Assembly: GCF_000169175.1 (NCBI RefSeq)
Contig: NZ_AAWS01000033.1
Location: 37,273-101,272 of the forward strand
Origin: Microscilla marina ATCC 23134
GTDB taxonomy: Bacteria; Bacteroidota; Bacteroidia; Cytophagales; Microscillaceae
Direction of reading: 5' to 3'
DNA length: 64,000 nt
The position numbers and the translations under genes are program-made. Below the pieces are notes generated by a model. It worked only from the letters and a program-made list of their open reading frames with translations, had not been told where the DNA came from and searched no databases. Positions 53,283-62,141 of this stretch are shown piece by piece (the first letter of the stretch is position 1; each line of letters opens with the position of its first letter).

Positions 53283-53756
53283 ATGGCAAAAGCTATAAAG
53301 ATTGATAATACGGATAGAAAAATTCTTAGAATTTTACAGGAAAATGCCAAAATTACCAATGCGCAACTATCAAAGGACATTGGGCTGTCGCCTGCGCCAA
53401 CTTTGGAACGTGTAAAAAAACTAGAAAACATGGGCTTGATCAAAAGCTACCATGCGATGCTAGATACACATAAAGTAGGACTAGGTGTAACTACATTTGT
53501 ACAAGTGTTTATTTCAAGCCACAAAAAGACTTGCATCGATGCTTTTGTGGATAAAATTCTAAAGATTGATAATGTGATCGAATGTCATCATATTACTGGT
53601 TCTTGCGACTTTTTACTTAAGGTAATTGCTGCCGATATTTCGTCATATCAAAAGCTAATGCTTGAAGAAATCAGTGAAATTGAAGAAATCAGCAACATGC
53701 AGTCTATGGTAATCTTGTCTACATTTAAAGACAAAAAAATATTGCCTATTCCATAA
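53283..53756 (+). CDS. Lrp/AsnC-family transcriptional regulator
   Basis: The 157-residue protein starts at an ATG at 53283. The AsnC-type winged helix is seen in IDNTDRKILRILQENAKITN, AQLSKDIGLSPAPTLERVKK and LENMGLIKSYHAMLD. The RAM effector domain has VFISSHKK, VIECHHITGSCDFLLKVIA and SSYQKLMLEEISEIEEISNM. Such regulators respond to amino acids. No amino-acid gene is adjacent, so the target is unclear. A terminator follows at 53794. Confidence 0.92.
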   Translation: MAKAIKIDNTDRKILRILQENAKITNAQLSKDIGLSPAPTLERVKKLENMGLIKSYHAMLDTHKVGLGVTTFVQVFISSHKKTCIDAFVDKILKIDNVIECHHITGSCDFLLKVIAADISSYQKLMLEEISEIEEISNMQSMVILSTFKDKKILPIP

Positions 53757-53793
53757 AATATTTTTATCCCAAGTGGGTAAAGAGCAAAAAAAT

Positions 53794-53834
53794 AAAAAAA
53801 GAGACAATTTGGTGGAACCAATATTGTCTCTTTT
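53794..53834. terminator. Intrinsic terminator after the Lrp-type gene
   Basis: AAAAGAGACAAT pairs with ATTGTCTCTTTT around a TTGGTGGAACCAAT hairpin top. Confidence 0.85.
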
Positions 53835-54171
53835 GGGTTTAACACTTAACTTGATTGTTGTATAATACATCTATTTGTAAAAAAATACGCTACTCAGCTT
53901 TTTTTGCTTCGTTCTTATACTCCTTCACACCCTCTCCAGCTGATCAAAATACGATCCTAGCCTTGCTTGCTTCTCCGAATCAAATTCGGTTTATAACCCT
54001 GAGTTTACCCTTAAGAGTTTTGTGCCTTCATCAACCAGACAAAACCTCAGGTAAGTTCTTTTTTGAGCACTGATATACACCGGCATCCAAGAACCCATAC
54101 ACTCAGTAGTGGAGGCATAAATCAGAGCGAAAAGTAGTAGAGTAGTGAAAAAACAAAAAGGAGAAAATAAA
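53835..54171. other. Intergenic region
   Basis: No gene recognised. A Shine-Dalgarno-like AAGGAG occurs about 12 bp before the next start codon, which is unusual here. Confidence 0.35.
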
Positions 54172-54780
54172 ATGAAAGTAAAACTACCTTTATTAATTTT
54201 AGCTTTAACTGCTTGTACTCAATTACACGCTCAAACTACCATTTATGTCAGCAAAAACTTTGAGAAATCTGGTGTTATTGAATATATACACGTTGCATTA
54301 ACCCATGTGAGTTATTGGAGCAGTACTAATAAAAAGTATATTGATCTCAAGACGAAGGTTTCTCCTCCTGTGGGTTTAGACACCGTACAATTTCCAGGAA
54401 GCAATGCTGTTTATCGCATCAAAGAAACTCGACAGGGACTTTGGCTTTCCCATCCCAACGGCAAAAAACAGTTTTTTGATTTACTGCCCACTACTTATAT
54501 CAGCAAAGACTTTGAACATAAGGGGGTAGTTGAGTTTTTAGAAGTTACCGGGAATTCTACCGTTTATAAGTATTATACCAGCAAAAACCCTCATCGTAAG
54601 ATACAGTTACAAACTGTGGCAAGAGATGGTAAAAAATTTCGCTTTCAGGTGAAGTTCCCTGGGCAAAAAGCTACGTATTGGTTGTCTTATACTGCTACCT
54701 GCGATAGCGATATTCTTTGTTTGCACCCCGATGGGCGCAAACAACTGTTTAAGTATTATTATTGGGTAGAAGGTGAATAG
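54172..54780 (+). CDS. Secreted two-repeat protein of unknown function
   Basis: The start is the ATG at 54172 (MKVKLPLLILALTACTQLHA, then QTT); a GTG nine codons upstream is rejected. The mature 182 residues are two copies of one domain of about 85 residues. Each begins TTIYVSKNFEKSGVIEY or TTYISKDFEHKGVVEF and ends with LWLSHPNGKKQFFDL or LCLHPDGRKQLFKY. Each domain also has a central (V/F)QFPG-or-(V)KFPGxxAxYxx strand. No known family is recognised. A truncated paralog follows at 54953, so the gene was duplicated. Confidence 0.65.
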   Translation: MKVKLPLLILALTACTQLHAQTTIYVSKNFEKSGVIEYIHVALTHVSYWSSTNKKYIDLKTKVSPPVGLDTVQFPGSNAVYRIKETRQGLWLSHPNGKKQFFDLLPTTYISKDFEHKGVVEFLEVTGNSTVYKYYTSKNPHRKIQLQTVARDGKKFRFQVKFPGQKATYWLSYTATCDSDILCLHPDGRKQLFKYYYWVEGE

Positions 54781-54952
54781 TTACCGCGACCTATTCTGTA
54801 AAACACTTTTCGCTCTCAGGCGAGTAACAATCAAAGGTTGAAAAGAGGCTTGACTGGCTATCCAATAATAACACAACCTATCAGCCTAAAACTTAGCCTT
54901 GTAAGAGGTTTTTGCGTATGAATGGGTGAAAACCAAATGTTATAAACAACCA

Positions 54953-55114
54953 ATGAAAGTACAACTATTACTATTGACTTTAGTGTTGACTCCCTTTGCT
55001 TATTTACCCGCTCAAACTACTATTTATGCCAGCAAAAACTTTGAAAAAGCTGGAGTGACCGAATACCTCAGTACCTCTGCTTTAGCTAATTACGAATTAG
55101 TCAATTACGAATGA
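54953..55114 (+). pseudogene. Truncated paralog of the two-repeat secreted protein, cut by repeat sequence
   Basis: From the ATG at 54953 (MKVQLLLLTLVLTPFAYLPA, then QTTIYASKNFEKAGVTEYL) the sequence parallels the start of the 54172 gene through signal peptide and first domain. At about 55075 it switches to dispersed repeat, read as STSALANYELVNYE, and stops at 55114. Only about 41 residues of the original remain, so it is probably non-functional. The join marks where repeat DNA replaced the gene body. Confidence 0.75.
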
Positions 55115-55503
55115 GGAAATTACGAATTACCAATGGTTCAATTACGAATTAAAGCGAAGCCAATATGGTCTACAGACTACTAACTCCGGAATAATAGACG
55201 AATGGCTTCGCCCAATTCGTAATTCGTAATTCGTAATTCTCAAATTCGTAATTAACTTACGCAAAGCCAATATGGTCTACAGACTACTAACTCCGGAATA
55301 ATAGACGAATGGCTTCGCCCTCATTCGTAATTCGTAATTCTCAAACTCATAATTAACTTACGCGAAGCCACTATGGTCTACAGACTACTAACTCCGGAAT
55401 AATAGACGAATGGCTTCGCCCAATTCGTAATTAGCCAAGGCAGAGCTCCCTCCGGTCGGTTCGCAATTCCTAATGGGCGCGAAGCATTTTTAATTACGAA
55501 TTA
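55075..55503. repeat. Dispersed repeat array left of the insertion sequence
   Basis: Tandem units of about 101-107 bp hold GCGAAGCCAATATGGTCTAC, AGACTACTAACTCCGGAATA, ATAGACGAATGGCTTCGCCC and TTCGTAATT words; GCC(A)ATATGG-type landmarks fall at 55159, 55266 and 55367. The array continues on the right of the insertion sequence at 56782. Confidence 0.8.
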
Positions 55504-56781
55504 GGAGTGTTCAGAGAAATTTTTTAACATATATTGATTGGTTCATCTTCATTCTCCTTATATCTAAATTTATGGGTAAAGTTAGCGTTTCGGATTTATT
55601 TTCCCTTCTACCTGATGATTTGCTTGATAACTTAAGTCAGTCTACTGATGTAGATAAGTGGGTAAGCAAATTACCAGGCAAACTATTTATTAAGCTACTG
55701 CTATACAGCGTGTTAAACAATGAGTGTCTTAGCCTTCGGGAAATATCATCTGAGATGAGCAATCCTATATTTCAAAGTTTTTCATCTGAGATGGTCGAAC
55801 AAATGGCTGGTTGGACTGGTATTCGGGAACGTTTGCGGCATATCAAGCTTCCTTTTATCGAGCAGGTATATGAACATTTTTTTGCAGAAGCTCATGCTTT
55901 ATATGGAGAGAAAAAGCTTCTTGATTACCATATCAAACGTTACGACTCTACTTTGATTAAGGTATTTGGTCATTTATTACAAGGAATGAAAGTAGGTAAT
56001 ACATCTAAAAATAAATTTCAAGTAAAACTGACTACTGAGCACACTGATGGTTTTGGTCTCCGTGTGAGTTTCCATCAAGATCAGGCTCATTTAAGTGAAG
56101 AAACCGCCTTGCAAGAACAAATTAATCTGGGAAAACACAGTTCCCAAGATATTATAGTTTTTGATAATGGTTTGAAAGGGCGTCGTAAGTTTAAAGATTT
56201 TGATGAAGCATCTATACAGTTTGTGACCAATATAGGTAAAAAGCCCCGTTATCAGGTGAATCGTCCTCATCAGCTCCTAGATCGCCACCACCCTGATTTA
56301 GACTTTATACAAGACAGTGTTGTACGGTTATTTGAGCGTGGACAACCTACCAATTCAATGGAGCATGAGTTTAGGTTGATAGAGTTTAGAGTTAAGGAAA
56401 CGGGGAAGCACCTTTTTATCCTGAGCAATCTTTGGGATTTACCCGCAGAAGTGGTGGCTCAGGTTTACTTGATGAGATGGGATATAGAAGTGATTTTCAG
56501 GTTTTTAAAACAAGAAATGAACCTTACACACTTTGTTTGTAATGATCTGAATGCTATAAAAGTAATGATTTATGTAAAGCTTATTGCAGCAATGATGATC
56601 CTGATTTTTAAACAAAAAAATGCCATCAAAACATATAAAAGAGCCAAAAAACTCTTTTTGGAAGACATCTATCTTTTGATTATAGTAGAAATGATGGAAA
56701 GTCCAGACCTGAGTCAATGGTTTCTAAAAAAAGCAAAAAAAAGACTGAAAAGAGAATAGATAATATTTCTCTGAACAGCCC
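55504..56781 (+). mobile_element. IS4-type insertion sequence, about 1.28 kb
   Basis: The ends are imperfect 17-bp inverted repeats: GGAGTGTTCAGAGAAAT at 55504-55520 and, reverse-complemented, GGGCTGTTCAGAGAAAT at 56765-56781. They enclose one intact DDE transposase gene. Both flanks are the same dispersed repeat array, so the element landed inside it. The target-site duplication cannot be fixed with certainty because the flanks are repetitive. Confidence 0.85.
55572..56759 (+). CDS. IS4-family DDE transposase
   Basis: The 395-residue protein starts at an ATG at 55572. Candidate catalytic residues are the first Asp in IKRYDSTLIKVF, the second in DIIVFDNGLKGRR, and the Glu in YLMRWDIEVIFRFLKQEM, which matches the IS4 Y..RW.IE..F..LK pattern. 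The N-terminal domain (LREISSEMS and GWTGIRERLRHI) is typical of the family. The frame is intact and spans almost the whole element, so it may be active. The gene lies 68 bp inside the left end and stops 6 bp before the right inverted repeat. Confidence 0.92.
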   Translation: MGKVSVSDLFSLLPDDLLDNLSQSTDVDKWVSKLPGKLFIKLLLYSVLNNECLSLREISSEMSNPIFQSFSSEMVEQMAGWTGIRERLRHIKLPFIEQVYEHFFAEAHALYGEKKLLDYHIKRYDSTLIKVFGHLLQGMKVGNTSKNKFQVKLTTEHTDGFGLRVSFHQDQAHLSEETALQEQINLGKHSSQDIIVFDNGLKGRRKFKDFDEASIQFVTNIGKKPRYQVNRPHQLLDRHHPDLDFIQDSVVRLFERGQPTNSMEHEFRLIEFRVKETGKHLFILSNLWDLPAEVVAQVYLMRWDIEVIFRFLKQEMNLTHFVCNDLNAIKVMIYVKLIAAMMILIFKQKNAIKTYKRAKKLFLEDIYLLIIVEMMESPDLSQWFLKKAKKRLKRE

Positions 56782-57030
56782 TACATTCGTAATTCGTAAT
56801 TAACTTACGCAAAGCCAATATGGTCTACAGACTACTAACTCCGGAATAATAGACGAATGGCTTCGCCCAATTCGTAATTCGTAATTCTCAAACTCGTAAT
56901 TAACTTACGCGAAGCGACTACGGTCTACAGACTACTAACTCCGGAATAATAGACGAATGGCTTCGCCCAATTCGTAATTCGTAATTAACTTACGCAAAGC
57001 CACTATGGTCTACAGACTACTAACTCTGGA
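56782..57030. repeat. Dispersed repeat array right of the insertion sequence
   Basis: Two and a half further units of the array at 55075-55503 (GGTCTACAGACTACTAACTC, GAATGGCTTCGCCC, TTCGTAATT) end about 35 bp before the start of the next TPR gene. Confidence 0.8.
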
Positions 57031-57065
57031 CTAAATATAATGAACACGAACTAACAAAAATTACA

Positions 57066-59480
57066 ATGAAAAAACTATTTGTATGCTTAATAGTGTGTAT
57101 GGGGTGTTTTTTTAACCCCACACAAGCGCAAAATGACAGCATCCCCTTGCTTGAAAAAAAACTGGCTACGCTCAAAAACAAGCCACGGGTAGATGTGCTC
57201 AATCAGTTGGCACAAGCCTATAAAAGTAAAGAGGTGCTCGATAAGGCGAAGAGTTACGCCAAAAAAGCCGAAAAACTGGCTAAGAGTCTGAATTATAAGG
57301 CCGGTATTGCCGAGAGCTACCATCAACAAGGCGCATTGCTGGCTATCCAAAAAAAATATAAGGAGAGTATTGTCAAGTTTGACCAGTCTTTTCAATTGTT
57401 TGAAGAACTTAAGCTTGCCAAAAAAGCTGCCACATTACTTAAGAAATTGGGTGGTGCCTATTTTTATAACAAGGAAATGGTTAAAGCAACTGGCTATGTC
57501 AAACAGGCGGAAAAACGCTTCCAAAAACTCAATGAGCCTGAAGAACTGGTCGAAATACAGTTACACTTGGGCATTCTTTATAACCAACAAGAAAAGCTAG
57601 ATCTGGCACTGGAAAATTACACAAAAGTCAAAAAATGGTATCAGAAAAAGCAAGACACCAAATCAGTTGCCAATATTATGGTAAATATGTCAGAGGTATA
57701 CTTTAAACAAAAAGACCTGAAAAACACCATCAATGCATTATACTATTCCTATCAATTGTTTACCAAGCTAGAAATGGTTCCTCAACGTGTAACCATAGCC
57801 GAACGCTTAGGGTATAGCTACAAACTTGCCGAGAAGTACGACTCATCAGCTTATTACCTTAAGCAGGCACTGAGCTTACGCCCCGACACCCCCACCCATG
57901 CTCAAGCAAGGGCAAGTTTATACAAGCGGTTGTCAGGTGCTTATTATTATCAAAAAAAGTTTTCTAAGGCAATTGAGTACAACTTGCGTGTCATCAAACA
58001 CCTGGAATCATTGCCAGATAAAAAGGCCGCAAGTGAACTTTTGATGGATGAATATGTGAATGTGGGCATTCTTTATAAAACCATTGGAGAGTATGACAAA
58101 AGCCTTGAATATTATAACAAAGGCTTGGAACTGCGGAAAAAACACAATAAAACAGAGGACATTTCTTCTATTTTAGTAAATATAGGAGAGGTATACCTTG
58201 CCCAAAAGAATTATAGCGAAAGCCTGAAGTCATTTAGTCGATCGTTGAAAATGAAAGAGGCTAAAAAAGATACCGCCCGTATGTTGGCAGTTTTAGGGCA
58301 TTTGAGCGATTTATACCGTGCCATGAAAGACTACCGTCGTATTGGGGGAATCATGGAAAAAATGTATAAGCTTAGGCAAGAGAGCAGCAAGTTCAAACTG
58401 ACCGAAGAAAATAAGCGCGAGTTTTTCAAAGAGCTATCAATGGTGTATTACAAAGCCGAAAACTTTGAAAAGGTATACTTTTATCAAAGCAAACTATTGC
58501 CTTTGTACAAGGGCGAAGCTGATGAACGTTTGAAGGCGCAAAGCTTGTTTAATTTAGGCATGTGTTCCGAAAAACTCCAAAGGAGAGCTGAAGCAATTGA
58601 TTATTATCAAAAGTCTTACAAAATACTCAAAAAGCAGGGCGATAAGGAGGCCATGGCCCAGGTAGCCTATAACATGGCAAGTTCTTATAATGAGCTTAAA
58701 AACTACCTGAAAGCCATCGAGCAACTCAAAAACGCATTGGCCATTAGAGAGGAACTCCAGCAAAAGAAAATGGTCATAGTGATTTCAAATGATATAGCTC
58801 AGTTGTATATACAGCTAAAGAAATATAAAGAGGCCATTCCTTACTTGAAAAAAGCCGACGAATATGTAGAAAAACCTGCACAGGAAGTCAATATATTAGA
58901 AAGACTGACATTGTGTTATGTTAAACTTGAAGACCATAACAAAGCCTTGGAGTATGCCCAAGAACTGATAAAGCTCAAACCTAAGAGTGACTCTTATAGA
59001 AATAATGAGGGGCTGATATTGATCAAACAGAAAAAGTACAAAGAAGCGGTTGGTTCAATGACTAAGGCAATTGAACTGGGTACAGACCCTAACTATCATT
59101 TTAGCCGAGCAGCGCTTTACCTTAAACTAGGTCAACCAACAAAAGCAGTTGAAGACTACAACGCTTGTCTTGATAAAGTAGGCAATTCAGCCATTTTATA
59201 CAGTTCACGTGCCTATGCTTATGTCAAAGCGAATCAATTGGGCAAAGCAGAGGCTGACCTCAAAAAAGCCACTGAGCTTGACCAAACGCTGGCGATGTTA
59301 CAATTTAGCAGGGCAGCCTACTTTATGGCAAAAAACCAACCCGACAAAGCGATAGACAGTTTGGAACGGGCAGTAAAACAAGGATTTAAAGAAAAAGAAA
59401 AGATTACTACAGAAAAGCTGTTTGCTCCTTTGCAGGACAAAGATAAGTTTAAAAAGTTGATGCGTGAGTTAGGAAGTTAA
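57066..59480 (+). CDS. Large secreted TPR protein without output domain
   Basis: The 804-residue protein starts at an ATG at 57066 with a signal peptide ending near residue 22 (NPTQAQ). Nearly all of it is tetratricopeptide repeats, about 17-20 of them, for example LEYYNKGLELRKKHNKTEDI and AIDYYQKSYKILKKQGDKEA. The last three (about 640-760) are canonical single-unit TPRs with NEGLILIKQKKYKEAV. The end (PDKAIDSLERAVKQGFKEKE) resembles TPR-terminal caps. Unlike other TPR genes in the window it has no membrane helix or output domain, so it is probably periplasmic or outer-membrane associated. Repeat array DNA lies just upstream. Confidence 0.88.
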   Translation: MKKLFVCLIVCMGCFFNPTQAQNDSIPLLEKKLATLKNKPRVDVLNQLAQAYKSKEVLDKAKSYAKKAEKLAKSLNYKAGIAESYHQQGALLAIQKKYKESIVKFDQSFQLFEELKLAKKAATLLKKLGGAYFYNKEMVKATGYVKQAEKRFQKLNEPEELVEIQLHLGILYNQQEKLDLALENYTKVKKWYQKKQDTKSVANIMVNMSEVYFKQKDLKNTINALYYSYQLFTKLEMVPQRVTIAERLGYSYKLAEKYDSSAYYLKQALSLRPDTPTHAQARASLYKRLSGAYYYQKKFSKAIEYNLRVIKHLESLPDKKAASELLMDEYVNVGILYKTIGEYDKSLEYYNKGLELRKKHNKTEDISSILVNIGEVYLAQKNYSESLKSFSRSLKMKEAKKDTARMLAVLGHLSDLYRAMKDYRRIGGIMEKMYKLRQESSKFKLTEENKREFFKELSMVYYKAENFEKVYFYQSKLLPLYKGEADERLKAQSLFNLGMCSEKLQRRAEAIDYYQKSYKILKKQGDKEAMAQVAYNMASSYNELKNYLKAIEQLKNALAIREELQQKKMVIVISNDIAQLYIQLKKYKEAIPYLKKADEYVEKPAQEVNILERLTLCYVKLEDHNKALEYAQELIKLKPKSDSYRNNEGLILIKQKKYKEAVGSMTKAIELGTDPNYHFSRAALYLKLGQPTKAVEDYNACLDKVGNSAILYSSRAYAYVKANQLGKAEADLKKATELDQTLAMLQFSRAAYFMAKNQPDKAIDSLERAVKQGFKEKEKITTEKLFAPLQDKDKFKKLMRELGS

Positions 59481-60039
59481 GAGCCTCGATAAGGGCAAGC
59501 TTTAAGCGACAAGTCGCAAGTCCTTAGATACCAATGAATATCGGTGCCCCGCAAGCAGGATGTCGGCATAGTCTCCACTCGGTTCTATGTACACCCTGTT
59601 CTTTGGGTAACTGCACTTTTTATATCACGTTGATTTATAAAATATTTTAAGTTCAATGTGAGGCAAATAGAACCCCTTAGCTGACCAATGCAGTTAAGGA
59701 ACGTGATCGCCCCGTAAACGGGATTTCGGGCATAGCCCTCAACAATAACTGTCCGGTTTAGAACATATCCTCTTTCCTGACTTTCGTTACCCCGGCAGTT
59801 CCGCCGGGACTATGAGCTTTTATTGTCCGTAGTACCGTCCCACGGTCTGGCTCAACATCCCCCGGATGTTGCCTTGCCCGCAAACCGATAGCTGCAGCTT
59901 TGCTGCGCTGAGCTCTGCCAAAGGCTAAAAGTGCCTCAGTCAGCCTTGAGTTTATACCCTCAATCTCGACACTTATTTTGAACATGTTCCTAAGGGGTTT
60001 TACAATACAACGTAGCATTATTTTAAATAGGCTTATTGC
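59481..60039. other. Intergenic region with inverted-repeat-bounded, hairpin-rich segment
   Basis: About 59550-59575 carries a CCCCGCAAGCAGGATGTCGG module related to 31133-31166, and a looser copy (CCCCGTAAACGGGATTTCGG) lies at 59711-59730. AACCCCTTAG (59671-59680) and CTAAGGGGTT (59990-59999) form a perfect 10-bp inverted repeat enclosing about 310 bp. Hairpins inside include CCCGGC...GCCGGG, AACATCC-ccc-GGATGTT and GCAGC-ttt-GCTGC. A minus-strand 86-codon frame at 59758-60018 crosses these hairpins and is not called. Confidence 0.5.
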
Positions 60040-60834
60040 TCAATACAATACCTCTACCTTACGCATCTTGAGGCATTCTAATTGCCAGGGCAGATCATTG
60101 GCGTTTAAAGGATTGTTCCTTACGTCTAATTGGCAATATTGAATGGCTGGGTTATCAATCAAACCTATCAAGTTTGTAATATGATTGTGCTGTAGATTCA
60201 AATGCTCTAGTTGTGACATACTTTTGGGCAAAAATGCTAAATCCTCCAGTTGGCAATCTACCAAATGCAACTCTTTGAGCTGGAGCAAGTGCCCTATTGG
60301 TTTCCAGTTTTGGATATTTTTCATCCGAAAAACCTCAAGACTAATCCCTTTCAGTTTTAATATTTCCAGATTTGTCAAGTGTTGCAATACTGTAAGTTCA
60401 CTTTTGTCCATTTCGTGGTTTACAATGCTCAACTCTTTGAGCTGTGTCGCAAACTGTAAACCGTCTAAACAGGTGGCATCATCCTCCAGTCCAAAAGTAA
60501 AATGGTTTCTTAAGGGATATTCTGGTATTTGCAGTTTTTCCAAACGCCAAAGATCTTGGTAGCGCAATGGTGTGCCATAAGGCAAAGACAGTTCAATGCA
60601 TATAGTAGTCAGCACAAACTCATCGGGCATATACACCCTTCTTTTAGCTATCACGTTTCTAAAACCATATTGCATACACAATTGCATTTTAGAAGTTTGG
60701 TTGGTCATTATCGGGTACAGGTCAATAGGGGCACCCATTTCGCTCATAATCTGAAAAGCTATCACGTGATTGACCTCATCGTCACTGTTTAGTAGCTTCT
60801 CAATCTTGGAAATGTAATTTGCTTCGATTATCAC
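60040..60834 (-). CDS. Leucine-rich-repeat protein
   Basis: The 264-residue product has no signal peptide and appears to start at GTG at 60834 (encoding MIIEANYISKIEKLL), since no ATG lies close by. From about residue 80 it holds irregular leucine-rich repeats: RLEKLQIPEYPLRNHF, LQFATQLKELSIVNHEM, LQHLTNLEILKLKGISL, LLQLKELHLVDCQLEDLAFL and SQLEHLNLQHNHITNLIGL. These form a protein-binding surface; the partner is unknown. The N-terminal 80 residues are not recognised. Confidence 0.78.
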   Translation of the reverse strand: MIIEANYISKIEKLLNSDDEVNHVIAFQIMSEMGAPIDLYPIMTNQTSKMQLCMQYGFRNVIAKRRVYMPDEFVLTTICIELSLPYGTPLRYQDLWRLEKLQIPEYPLRNHFTFGLEDDATCLDGLQFATQLKELSIVNHEMDKSELTVLQHLTNLEILKLKGISLEVFRMKNIQNWKPIGHLLQLKELHLVDCQLEDLAFLPKSMSQLEHLNLQHNHITNLIGLIDNPAIQYCQLDVRNNPLNANDLPWQLECLKMRKVEVLY

Positions 60835-62076
60835 AGTTTTGTTATTTTAATGTTATACGAATGTGATTAGGAATAAGAGCACTGTTTAGATTTTCACCAG
60901 ATAGCGTATGAGGTAGTTTATGAAGCTTTGAGGCTTTCAGAAGTGTAAAGAAAGCAGTATTTGTCTAAAAGGCAACAGTCTTTTAAGAGCATATAAAACG
61001 CCCCTTAGTTGTTGCTTTAGCGTATGATTTAAAGTGGTTATTTAAAAGGAGATTTTACGATAAATTTCTGGTTCAGATACGCAGATACATTAAATATAAC
61101 TTAACTGAACCTCCAAGAATCCTCCAAATTAAGTTTGGAGTTCTCGCCTGAATTTGTATGCGAAGTAAACCACACCTACATCCCTGCTATGGTTGGTTTT
61201 GCTTCAGCGATTGTATTAAACTCGCCACAACAAAGTTGCGATGAGTCGGGATTTAACAGTAGGTTCAGTTTGACAGTATATAATCAGAAAAATTACGTAA
61301 AAGCTCATAGTCTCGATTTATTGGAGACCTAATTAATGAACCAAGTCGCTACCAACGACCAATTTTAAACATACTATTAGAAGAAAAGGTGTACAAAGCT
61401 AGATACTGTTAGCTATAGGTGTAAATGATTTTAAATAAATTTACAATAAAACAAGGAGTTTTGATAAAATGTCTTGCTCTACTCTATAGAACACAGTCAA
61501 GGATAGTTGCTATTAATTCACTACATCAATGGGTTGAAATGCCTGGTGTCAAATAATTGTCAATTTTGTATTATAAAACTTAAACAAGTCTTTAGAATGC
61601 ATTTAAACTTTCACTTTTGGAAGCAAAACGGTGACTTTTTTTGCCTGTAATTATATAATCTCTTCAACCATAGCTTATAAGCTATGCCCTCAAAATCATC
61701 AAAACAAGGAGCAAAAGACACTTTTTTAAACCCAAAGGTGAACCAAATTACAGGCAAGTTTTGCCTTTTGGCTACTTCTTAAATGTACCCTTATCAGATT
61801 TAAGTTTGAATGTTAAAACACGAAGTTAAAACGTGCAAGCACCATAAAGTTAATAATTTAAGATTAAAAAACCTTATTATTTATGAAATTATAACAAGTT
61901 GTTATGAAAAATGTTACATTTAACAGTTTGTATTAGTATTTATACCTACTTTCTTATATCTACCCTTCGTTTCAAGCCAAACATTTCTTAGTAATTTCAC
62001 TGAGGCCAATATTACGAAGTTGTTTTGAAGCAGGGAAAAGCAGTGGATGCTTCTCCTGTATTTGTTGGCTTTATTC
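60835..62076. other. Long non-coding stretch
   Basis: About 1.24 kb with no convincing gene. A plus-strand frame at 61135-61332 lacks an ATG start or recognisable features. The only clear structure is the inverted-repeat element at 61641-61757, listed separately. Confidence 0.45.
61641..61757. repeat. Small inverted-repeat-bounded element with central palindrome
   Basis: TTGCCTGTAATT (61641-61652) and AATTACAGGCAA (61746-61757) are a perfect 12-bp inverted repeat 117 bp end to end. Inside, CATAGCTTATAAGCTATG (61669-61686) is a perfect 18-bp palindrome. This could be a minute non-autonomous element or a protein-binding site. Confidence 0.45.
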
Positions 62077-62110
62077 CAAAAAAAGCCCGGTTTGAGTTTA
62101 TCAACCGGGC
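62077..62110 (-). terminator. Intrinsic terminator of the BNR/VPS10-type gene
   Basis: On the minus strand GCCCGGTT and AACCGGGC form a stem with a 10-nt loop, followed by seven T, about 32 bp after the stop codon. Confidence 0.88.
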
Positions 62111-62141
62111 CGTAATTATTCAAATCTATCCAATATTTAAC

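Noticed and set aside
55075..57030. Possible retron, diversity-generating or CRISPR-like system in the repeat zone
   Set aside because: No reverse transcriptase or Cas-like protein is encoded in the window; the only enzyme is the IS4-type transposase.
59758..60018. 86-codon minus-strand frame
   Set aside because: Runs across several strong hairpins and inverted-repeat DNA; more likely part of a non-coding element.
61135..61332. 65-codon plus-strand frame
   Set aside because: Starts with TTG, no recognisable features, no neighbour context.
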